From positions 1-5,120 of the forward strand of contig CAYGXU010000166.1 in the NCBI GenBank assembly GCA_964353875.1: a stretch of 5,120 nt of DNA, written 5' to 3'. Origin of the DNA: MGNI01 sp964353875. Its GTDB lineage: Bacteria > Chloroflexota > Anaerolineae > Anaerolineales > E44-bin32. Below, piece by piece: positions 1-4,446 of this stretch. The notes under the pieces are model-generated. The model worked only from the letters and a program-made list of their open reading frames with translations, was not told the origin of the DNA and ran no database searches. The position numbers were made by a program, and so were the translations under genes. The stretch's first letter is position 1. Every line of letters starts with the position of its first letter.

Positions 1-2
1 CG

Positions 3-323
3 GTTGCTGTTGATAAGCCTGGCATAAGCGATGTGGATCAATTCTTCGGCGGAACCGAATGGCGCGAGATATATGAAGCTTATCGTCGTCACGAAGAGGG
101 CTTTATCCATCGCCAGCTTATGGATCACTATAAGAGGAAATTATCCCAGCTTGGCTATCAAGAGACCTTCCGTGATGATGAAGTGGGTTTTGAGCCTCTC
201 ATGGCGAGTGAGAGAGGAGTTCCTCTCTATCGTTTACTATTTGCCAGTAAACATCCCCTTGGTATGGAGTTTTGGAAAGATATAGCTTCTAAAGATGCTC
301 GTGGCCAAAAACGCCTGTTATGA
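3..323 (+). CDS. tcmP: TcmP-like three-Cys-motif partner protein, C-terminal part (5' end outside window)
   Basis: The frame is open from the left edge to a TGA at 321-323, giving 106 visible residues; the true start lies outside the window, and the internal GTG at 33 is not a convincing start because coding continues upstream (reads V-A-V-D-K-P-G-I-S-D before it). The segment F-F-G-G-T-E-W-R-E-I-Y, followed by a charged helical tail, resembles the C-terminal part of TcmP proteins. These are known mainly for being encoded next to phage Gp37/Gp68 (three-Cys-motif) proteins, and exactly such a gene follows 66 bases downstream on the same strand. That context is the main support. The biochemical role of TcmP is not established to my knowledge. 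Base composition is A+T-richer than the genes to the right, consistent with transfer. Family assignment is from pattern recognition, not a search. Confidence 0.72.
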   Translation, partial: VAVDKPGISDVDQFFGGTEWREIYEAYRRHEEGFIHRQLMDHYKRKLSQLGYQETFRDDEVGFEPLMASERGVPLYRLLFASKHPLGMEFWKDIASKDARGQKRLL

Positions 324-332
324 ATACAAAAA

Positions 333-348
333 TAGAACACTTGTGCTA
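333..348. promoter_or_regulatory. LexA-like imperfect palindrome (possible SOS box)
   Basis: The 16 bases TAGAACACTTGTGCTA form an inverted repeat in which six of eight positions per arm pair (TAG-ACA against TGT-CTA). The core GAAC-N4-GTGC is one base from the GAAC-N4-GTTC pattern bound by Gram-positive-type LexA. The site overlaps the first two bases of the candidate -10 box, a position where a bound repressor would block transcription of the Gp37/Gp68-like gene. Identification as LexA is inference; another dimeric repressor could use the same site. Confidence 0.42.
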
Positions 349-352
349 TACT
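344..352 (+). promoter_or_regulatory. Extended -10 promoter element for the Gp37/Gp68-like gene
   Basis: TGCTATACT is a TGn extension followed by TATACT (347-352), one mismatch from TATAAT. No good -35 box is seen 16-18 bases upstream, which is tolerable for extended -10 promoters. Predicted transcription start is near 359, giving a leader of about 30 bases before the ATG at 390. A GAGGGAG ribosome binding site lies at 371-377. Confidence 0.4.
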
Positions 353-389
353 GATGGGGTGAAATCTCTTGAGGGAGAAGCATTAATAA

Positions 390-1115
390 ATGGCCGTGCG
401 ATCTGCAATAGAGTGGACTGAATCCACGTGGAATCCGATAACAGGCTGCGATAAGGTAAGCCCTGGCTGTAAGAATTGTTATGCGGAGAGAATGGCTCGC
501 CGATTAAAAGCCATGGGGCAGCCGAATTATGCCAACGGTTTTCAACTTACCCTACACGAACATATGATAGACCTTCCTCTTCGTTGGAAGAAGCCTCAAC
601 TGATATTTGTTAATTCCATGAGCGATCTCTTTCATGAAGCGGTCCCGCTTGAATTCATATTAAAAACGATCCATGTCATGGAACGAGCATCATGGCATAC
701 ATTTCAGGTTCTAACAAAGCGATCGGAGAAACTTCTAAATTATGATTCAAAGATTGATTGGCCCAACAATGTCTGGATGGGTGTAAGTGTTGAAAGCGAA
801 GATTATTTGTATCGTGTTGAACATCTTAGAAGAACCCGCGCCTGTTCTAAATTTATTTCATTTGAGCCCTTGTTAGGCCCAATCCATGAACCTAATTTTG
901 AGGGAATAGATTGGGTTATTGCAGGGGGTGAATCTGGACCCAAGGCACGTCCTCTAATGGAAGAATGGGTTGTTGAGATTAAGGATCATTGTATTTCAGC
1001 AAGGGTTCCTTTCTTCTTCAAACAATGGGGCGGAGTCCGTAAGAAGCTCAATGGTCGCACTCTACAGGGCCGGACCTGGGATCAATTGCCGGATATTTCA
1101 ACAGTGGCTTCGTGA
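390..1115 (+). CDS. Phage Gp37/Gp68 family (DUF5131) three-Cys-motif protein
   Basis: A complete 241-aa protein of normal length for this family. The N-terminus has the hallmark I-E-W-T-x-S-T-W-N-P-I-T-G-C followed by the three-cysteine cluster C20-X6-C27-X2-C30-Y-A-E, which resembles a radical SAM iron-sulfur loop (classically CX3CX2C) with a longer first spacing. Other family blocks are present in order: FVNSMSDLFH (73-82), FQVLTKR (105-111), WMGVSVE (129-135), SFEPLLGPI (157-165), WVIAGGESGPKARP (175-188) and FFFKQWGG (208-215). The C-terminal GRTWDQLP is a typical family end, so no truncation is seen. The start is fixed by GAGGGAG at 371-377, about 12 bases upstream, and by the family N-terminus. 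It follows a TcmP-like gene and is preceded by its own promoter and a LexA-like palindrome. An iron-sulfur enzyme is likely, but substrate and reaction are unknown. The gene is visibly A+T-rich relative to the right half of the window. Confidence 0.9.
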   Translation: MAVRSAIEWTESTWNPITGCDKVSPGCKNCYAERMARRLKAMGQPNYANGFQLTLHEHMIDLPLRWKKPQLIFVNSMSDLFHEAVPLEFILKTIHVMERASWHTFQVLTKRSEKLLNYDSKIDWPNNVWMGVSVESEDYLYRVEHLRRTRACSKFISFEPLLGPIHEPNFEGIDWVIAGGESGPKARPLMEEWVVEIKDHCISARVPFFFKQWGGVRKKLNGRTLQGRTWDQLPDISTVAS

Positions 1116-1193
1116 TTTACTGGAATCTTGTTATATTGTTCTTGATGCGCCAAATATCCTCTTGCTGGAGTGGAACGGGGATGCTGCTGCGAA
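1116..1193. other. Short convergent intergenic region
   Basis: These 78 bases separate the stop codons of two converging genes. I see no GC-rich hairpin with a T-tract in either direction, so no intrinsic terminator can be supported here. The A+T-rich composition changes to the G+C-richer background at about this point, making it a candidate boundary of the left-hand module. Confidence 0.4.
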
Positions 1194-2135
1194 CTAAGTG
1201 AGTTGAACATTTGACATCTTAGGAGTTCCGAATAGGTCTCTCTTCCTTATTGGTGTTGACCAAAGCGGAATCGGCATGAACCACTCATACGGTCGTTCCC
1301 GGATGAATCTCTCCAGCAAGGACAACGTGTGCTGCGCCCAGCGGATCGCATCCCGCTCTCGATCCCCTGAAGGAGCGGGACGATGTGCCAGCATGCCTTC
1401 TGCTCGATACCGTCCGTCCGATACTCTTTTGGAGAAGCCAACGATCATTCGGGCGTCCGTCTTCAGAGCAAGGCGGGCGTGCCCGATGGGCAGAAGACTC
1501 TCATGCCGGAAGAAAGACATCGCCGCGCCATGCTCGACAGGGACATCCGCCGCCATGACCACCACGCCGCCCGATTGCAACCGTTGCACTGCCTCCCGCA
1601 GGCCAGACATGGAAATGGGCGTGACGTGGATCCCGAATCTCTCGCGGAGCTCATTCATCACCTGTGAATTGCCTCCTGGATCGGCTTTGGTTAACGCCTG
1701 AATCTCGGAAAAATATCCTTTGAGTGCTAGCAAGAGCAAGTCGAAACTACAGGCGTGCGCGCCCACCATGACCAACCCGCGTTTCTCCTCCAGGCAGGTC
1801 TTAACTGTTTCCAGCAGGGGTGGGGCGAATTCACAAGCGGTGGAGACGCCGTCCGGTCCATGCTCGATAGCCCGGAAGAGGTCGATATAGCCCCGCACGA
1901 GGTTTTGGAAGAGCTTTTCAAGACCTTGATTCAGGCTGGGATGATCCACAGGGTATCCGAGAACCACAGCCAGATTGCAACGCAAAGCCCGCAGCATGGG
2001 TAGCTGACGCTGGTGGGCCATGATGGACGCCAAGTGGTCGCCCATCTCGTAAGCTCGTTGACGTGGCAAGGCCTTACACAAGACTCGCACTAGATTAGGC
2101 ACCCAGGCACTGCTCATCAGATCCATGACATTCAT
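1194..2135 (-). CDS. HtrB/LpxL/PatA-like lysophospholipid acyltransferase
   Basis: A complete 313-aa protein, normal for the bacterial lipid A/PIM acyltransferase family (PF03279-like). The N-terminal region carries the family pattern ending R-C-N-L-A-V-V-L-G (52-60). The catalytic H-X4-D is seen as H127-A-C-S-F-D132 within VMVGAHACSFDLLLLAL. Then follow the GGVVVMAADVPV block (189-200, with D197), LPIGHARLALKTDA (215-228), and the C-terminal RPYEWFMPIPLW (281-292). The family transfers an acyl chain from acyl-ACP or acyl-CoA to a glycolipid at the cytoplasmic face of the membrane. In a bacterium without evident LPS, a mannosylated or other glycolipid acceptor is more likely than lipid A (inference). 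The ATG at 2135 is preceded by GAGGTG at 2140-2145, a strong ribosome binding site. A small membrane protein gene ends 39 bases upstream on the same strand, so the two are probably cotranscribed. Confidence 0.85.
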   Translation of the reverse strand: MNVMDLMSSAWVPNLVRVLCKALPRQRAYEMGDHLASIMAHQRQLPMLRALRCNLAVVLGYPVDHPSLNQGLEKLFQNLVRGYIDLFRAIEHGPDGVSTACEFAPPLLETVKTCLEEKRGLVMVGAHACSFDLLLLALKGYFSEIQALTKADPGGNSQVMNELRERFGIHVTPISMSGLREAVQRLQSGGVVVMAADVPVEHGAAMSFFRHESLLPIGHARLALKTDARMIVGFSKRVSDGRYRAEGMLAHRPAPSGDRERDAIRWAQHTLSLLERFIRERPYEWFMPIPLWSTPIRKRDLFGTPKMSNVQLT

Positions 2136-2174
2136 CGATCACCTCGTCCTCTAAAGCAATTGCAGGCAGAGGCC

Positions 2175-2306
2175 CTATGACCGTTTTGCATAGAGGCGCA
2201 GCCTTTCACTAACTTCGTATTGTCCGCTGAGCAGGTGGAGGGCAATGGCAAGGGCATTGCCTGCGATCAGGATCATCACCAAGTAGATTGCAATCACCAC
2301 TATCAT
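2175..2306 (-). CDS. Small single-pass membrane protein A (43 aa), paralogue of the one at 2696-2830
   Basis: The 43-aa product has one hydrophobic helix (residues about 2-26) and a basic cytoplasmic-type tail carrying V32-x-E34-R35-L36-R37-x-Y39-A40-K41-R42. The frame stays open for 26 more codons upstream, but the ATG at 2306 is chosen because a near-perfect Shine-Dalgarno GGAGGTGG lies at 2311-2318, four bases away, and because this start aligns exactly with the start of the 44-aa paralogue. Ungapped, the two share about 15 of 43 residues, including M1, I2, V4, I14, A15, L23, L25 and the whole tail motif. It ends 39 bases before the acyltransferase start, on the same strand. Function is unknown; a membrane partner or regulator of a nearby envelope enzyme is a guess from context. 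Confidence 0.72.
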   Translation of the reverse strand: MIVVIAIYLVMILIAGNALAIALHLLSGQYEVSERLRLYAKRS

Positions 2307-2695
2307 CAGACCACCTCCGGCTGGCAAATAGGTCAGGTTGCATTCATTTTCTTGAAATGAGAATAGCAAGGCTCCGTTATCCACCCGTATGACATGGCGT
2401 TAATCGAGCATTTGTGGTGAGAAAGGTTTTCGTTACAAGGTTCGTATGGGAGGACTATTGTGAGGCAGCCCAGAGCGGGGAGAATAGCTCGGAGGGATTG
2501 TCCATCTCAAATGGGTATCTTTCCAGAGAGTATTGTCTCATTGGCTGATGAAGTTAACGAGAGGTACAAAGTTGAATTGCCAAGGATCGAGGACATCCAG
2601 CCGACTGAGGGACTGTTTGAAAGCTTGGATTTCGCCAGGGCAGAGCGCCTGTTCCTTTTGAGGATAGGTAAGTGCTATAAAAAAGCCATCAAATT
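2307..2695. other. 389-base stretch without a confident gene
   Basis: This lies between the two small membrane protein genes. It contains a weak plus-strand frame (2460-2717, listed separately), a minus-strand 53-codon frame, and a 6-bp inverted repeat TCATTT-N5-AAATGA at 2344-2360. I see no tRNA, riboswitch or terminator pattern. It may be a leader or promoter region for the downstream minus-strand pair, or the remnant of a lost gene. Confidence 0.4.
2311..2318 (-). promoter_or_regulatory. Shine-Dalgarno site that fixes the start of small membrane protein A
   Basis: On the minus strand this reads GGAGGTGG, a near-perfect match to the anti-Shine-Dalgarno partner, with the ATG four bases downstream. 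The more upstream in-frame ATG at 2384 has no comparable site. This supports a 43-aa rather than a 69-aa product. Confidence 0.7.
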
Positions 2696-2717
2696 TCATA
2701 CCACTCTTCTGGCATAA
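2460..2717 (+). CDS. Doubtful 85-codon frame, faintly like the second half of an acyl carrier protein
   Basis: A GTG start at 2460 follows GGGAGGA (about 2448-2454) at a workable spacing, and the frame ends at TAA 2715-2717. Residues about 25-60 (SLADEVNERYKVELP, then IEDIQP, then LFESLDFARAERL) look like helices II-III of an acyl carrier protein, where E-R-Y/F-G-V-E-L/I-P and a later S-L/V-D-x-A are usual. However, there is no clear D-S-L phosphopantetheine site, the N-terminal part is unlike a carrier protein, and the distance from the nearest serine to the E-R-Y block is about two residues short. The frame opposes the surrounding genes and overlaps the small membrane protein gene at 2696-2830 by 22 bases. 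It may be a decayed gene or chance. Confidence 0.22.
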   Translation: MRQPRAGRIARRDCPSQMGIFPESIVSLADEVNERYKVELPRIEDIQPTEGLFESLDFARAERLFLLRIGKCYKKAIKFHTTLLA

Positions 2718-2830
2718 CGCCTCAAGCGTTCGTCCACCCTGTCGTGCTGGCGATGCAAATAGAGCATCACGATGAAGACGTACCAGGCGATGGTCACCAG
2801 AAGAAAGCAAGCGATGGTTACCCAAATCAT
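2696..2830 (-). CDS. Small single-pass membrane protein B (44 aa), paralogue of the one at 2175-2306
   Basis: Read on the minus strand, the frame runs from ATG 2830-2828 to TGA 2698-2696. It starts M-I-W-V-T-I-A-C-F and forms one hydrophobic helix (residues about 2-25), then a highly charged tail with V32-D-E34-R35-L36-R37-R-Y39-A40-R41-R42-V-V. The tail matches protein A position for position without gaps, while the codons differ (AGG/CGC Arg, CTG/TTG Leu, CGC/AGG Arg, GCA/GCC Ala), the pattern expected if the protein sequence is under selection. Only one codon (GAC) separates the ATG from the assembly gap, so its ribosome binding site and any N-terminal extension cannot be seen. A GH26-like gene on the same strand enters the gap from the other side, so the two are probably adjacent, but the distance is unknown. 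Function unknown. Confidence 0.68.
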   Translation of the reverse strand: MIWVTIACFLLVTIAWYVFIVMLYLHRQHDRVDERLRRYARRVV

Positions 2831-2833
2831 GTC

Positions 2834-2933
2834 NNNNNNNNNNNNNNNNNNNNNNNNNNNNNNNNNNNNNNNNNNNNNNNNNNNNNNNNNNNNNNNNNNN
2901 NNNNNNNNNNNNNNNNNNNNNNNNNNNNNNNNN
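2834..2933. other. Assembly gap, 100 N
   Basis: The run is exactly 100 N, the conventional placeholder for a scaffold gap of unknown length. It removes the 3' end of the GH26-like gene and the 5' flank of small membrane protein B. Any reading frame drawn across it is meaningless, and additional genes could be hidden here. Confidence 0.97.
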
Positions 2934-4047
2934 CTTCCAAGATCTGAATGGCATCGATAAAACTTTGTTCACCATTACCGGCTTCCGGTCTGTACACTCG
3001 CCAATCCACCAGGTCGCAGGAGGGCGCTCCAGGTTCAACCTTGGCGACATTGAAGTAGATGATGCCCTTCAACATCGGTGAGTTAGCCAGCTTGGCGAAG
3101 CTATCCTGCAGCCATGCCCCTCGGTTTCCCCCTTCCATTACGGTTCCGGTTTGGGTCAGGAAGATCGGTTTTCCGGCTGCCATGATCTGCATGCGCTCCA
3201 GGTAGGGCTGGATCGCCACTTCGTATGAGTCCCAACCCTGACCGCTGGGGACGCAGGCGCCGAAGTTGAAGGCGCTGAAGCCGATCACATCCACCACTGC
3301 ATCAGCGGGATAATAAAGTTCGAACTCATGCCCGGGCTGGCTCCAACCATTGGGAGCGAAGACCCACAGAACAGCGCCCTGGGGGACGCCCTCTTCAGCG
3401 AAGATCTGTTGGATGCGCAGATAGGCTTTCTTGTAATTCTGCGGATCGAGGCCATAGGTCACCCAGGAGGCATTCATCTCCTGCAGGGGGGCGATGAGAG
3501 CTCGCTTGGCGCCACCTTGCGACCATTGGGCGAAGATGGCTGCCCAACGGCGGATAGCACTGTCGATCGTGCCATTGGCAACGTCGGCAGCGGATCGGGG
3601 GCTGAACTCGGTGGTCCCCACGGCCAGGTTGATGAAGGGCACCGCTCCCTGCTCCCAGGCCGCATCCAAATCATGGGGGATATTCCATTCAGGATTGGGG
3701 AACTCGATATCCATGAAGGTGCCAGCGATGGCTACCCCAGTGTCCAATCCGTTTTCCTCTAACCAGGCGTTGATCTGGCCGATCTCGGGGGAGGTCGTTT
3801 GAAGGGCGCCTGAAATATACATGCCTAATAAAACCTCAGGCTTTGCCTGATCGGGAGAAGCGAAGAAAGCCGCGAGCATGTCCTCCTGAGCCACCTCCGC
3901 AGCAGCGCTATCTGCGTCAGCCGTGTGGATGGCTGTGTTGACAACCGGGGGGACCAGGGTGGCCGAGAGCGCAATGATTACCGCGATAACGAAAGGCCAT
4001 TTACCTTTTTTCTTCATCTGATCCGTCGGGTGGGCTGAGGCTTGCAT
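2934..4047 (-). CDS. Secreted or membrane-anchored GH26-like glycosidase-fold protein (3' end in gap)
   Basis: 371 residues are readable before the gap. The N-terminus is a signal peptide or anchor: basic K12-K16, a hydrophobic core at about 17-33, and a possible signal peptidase site A43-D-A45. The body reads as a GH26-type (beta-mannanase-like) TIM barrel: GTFMDIEF (109-116), VPFINLAVGT (136-145), IAPLQEMNASW (185-195) with candidate acid/base E190, LWVFAPNGWS (227-236), DVIGFSAFNFG (253-263) and KPIFLTQTG (293-301). In classical GH26 enzymes the acid/base is preceded by His and the nucleophile sits in a T-E-x-G context; here these are Q189 and Q299. The protein may therefore be non-catalytic, use another mechanism, or belong to a divergent branch. 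ATG 4047 is chosen because AAGGAAGGG lies just upstream (about 4054-4062); the internal M11 has no such site. Likely outside the cytoplasmic membrane, acting on or binding polysaccharide. Confidence 0.78.
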
Positions 4048-4176
4048 GAAATTCCCTTCCTTTCTTTATATATGAATGTAGCTGTCGTTCATTACCTAGA
4101 TTTGTCAGGGCTGTTGTGACTCGGAAACGTCATGTGACAGTTTTGTAACAGGGTATCAGAATATGGGTAGGAGGTC

Positions 4177-4191
4177 TTGACGAGGCGTCAA
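4177..4191. repeat. Perfect inverted repeat TTGACG-AGG-CGTCAA
   Basis: Two perfect 6-base arms are separated by three bases, a 15-bp symmetric site typical of an operator for a dimeric regulator. Each arm reads TTGACG outward-in and so also resembles a -35 box on either strand, but neither has a good -10 at 16-18 bases. It is too short and lacks the T-tract for a terminator. Confidence 0.5.
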
Positions 4192-4285
4192 CATACAACT
4201 GACAAAGAAATGAATTCACTGACATTATCTGAAAGTTTCTTCCTTGTTTTGTCCGGGTCGCCCGACATACTGAGATTTTCTGTTG

Positions 4286-4307
4286 TTTTGGCAATAAATT
4301 GCCGAAA
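4286..4307. repeat. Inverted repeat around GGCAAT-AA-ATTGCC
   Basis: Perfect 6-base arms (4290-4295 and 4298-4303) flank AA and extend outward as TTTT/GAAA with one T-G mismatch, giving a 22-bp near-palindrome. A two-base loop disfavours an RNA hairpin, so a protein-binding operator is the better reading. It lies about 140 bases upstream of the activator start. Confidence 0.48.
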
Positions 4308-4411
4308 GGCGATGCAGTGAAGACAATGGTCTTCCATGCAGCGGATGCGCGTATCTCCTTGCGAAGTAGATCCCGGAACACACCCCACCGATCCTATGGC
4401 CTGAGTCTCTA

Positions 4412-4440
4412 TTGCCCTTAATGCCATCCCCGTATATAGT
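4412..4440 (+). promoter_or_regulatory. Sigma70-type promoter of the SARP-type activator, probably leaderless
   Basis: TTGCCC (4412-4417) matches four of six -35 positions and TATAGT (4435-4440) matches five of six -10 positions, with a 17-base spacer. The expected start, about seven bases after the -10 box, falls on or next to the ATG at 4447. No Shine-Dalgarno sequence of usable spacing precedes that ATG. Confidence 0.55.
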
Positions 4441-4446
4441 GCAGGT

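Larger units (their letters stand above)
4048..4446. promoter_or_regulatory. Divergent intergenic region with candidate operators
   Basis: These 399 bases lie between the divergently transcribed GH26-like gene and the SARP-type activator. Contents: an A+T-rich patch at 4065-4074 (minus-strand CATATATAAA) that could be the -10 of the GH26-like gene although no convincing -35 pairs with it, two good inverted repeats (listed separately), a direct repeat ACTGACA at 4198-4204 and 4218-4224 (20 bases apart), and the activator promoter at 4412-4440. The minus-strand open frames here look cysteine-rich, match nothing I know and have no support. Confidence 0.5.

Noticed and set aside
970..1197. A plus-strand frame overlapping the end of the Gp37/Gp68-like gene, considered as evidence of a frameshifted longer C-terminus
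   Set aside because: The main frame already ends with the family's usual GRTWDQLP-type terminus, and the alternative frame shows no family motifs.
1276..1701. Long plus-strand frame opposite the acyltransferase gene
   Set aside because: Arg/Ser/Cys-rich antisense shadow of a gene with clear catalytic motifs and a strong ribosome binding site.
2175..2384. A 69-aa version of small membrane protein A starting at the ATG at 2384
   Set aside because: The strong GGAGGTGG site and the exact alignment with the 44-aa paralogue both point to the internal ATG at 2306.
2538..2699. A minus-strand 53-codon frame whose ATG overlaps the stop of small membrane protein B (ATGA), looking translationally coupled
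   Set aside because: No ribosome binding site of note, no recognisable sequence, and it is in antisense codon register with the plus-strand frame at 2460-2717, so chance overlap is likely.
3328..3762. Long plus-strand frame opposite the GH26-like gene
   Set aside because: Antisense shadow; the minus-strand frame carries the recognisable fold motifs and a signal peptide.
2827..4047. A 406-codon frame that continues through the N run and stops at 2827-2829, overlapping the small gene start as ATGA
   Set aside because: The frame relation across a placeholder gap of unknown length is arbitrary, so neither the stop nor the ATGA overlap can be trusted.
4115..4138. Two TGTGAC half-sites and a GTCA-TG-TGAC palindrome suggesting a CRP/FNR site
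   Set aside because: The half-sites are in direct rather than properly spaced inverted orientation, so they do not fit TGTGA-N6-TCACA; too short to claim.
4130..4427. Overlapping minus-strand frames of 79 and 83 codons in the divergent intergenic region
   Set aside because: Neither shows a recognisable domain; both cover the promoter and repeats of the divergent region and look like chance frames.
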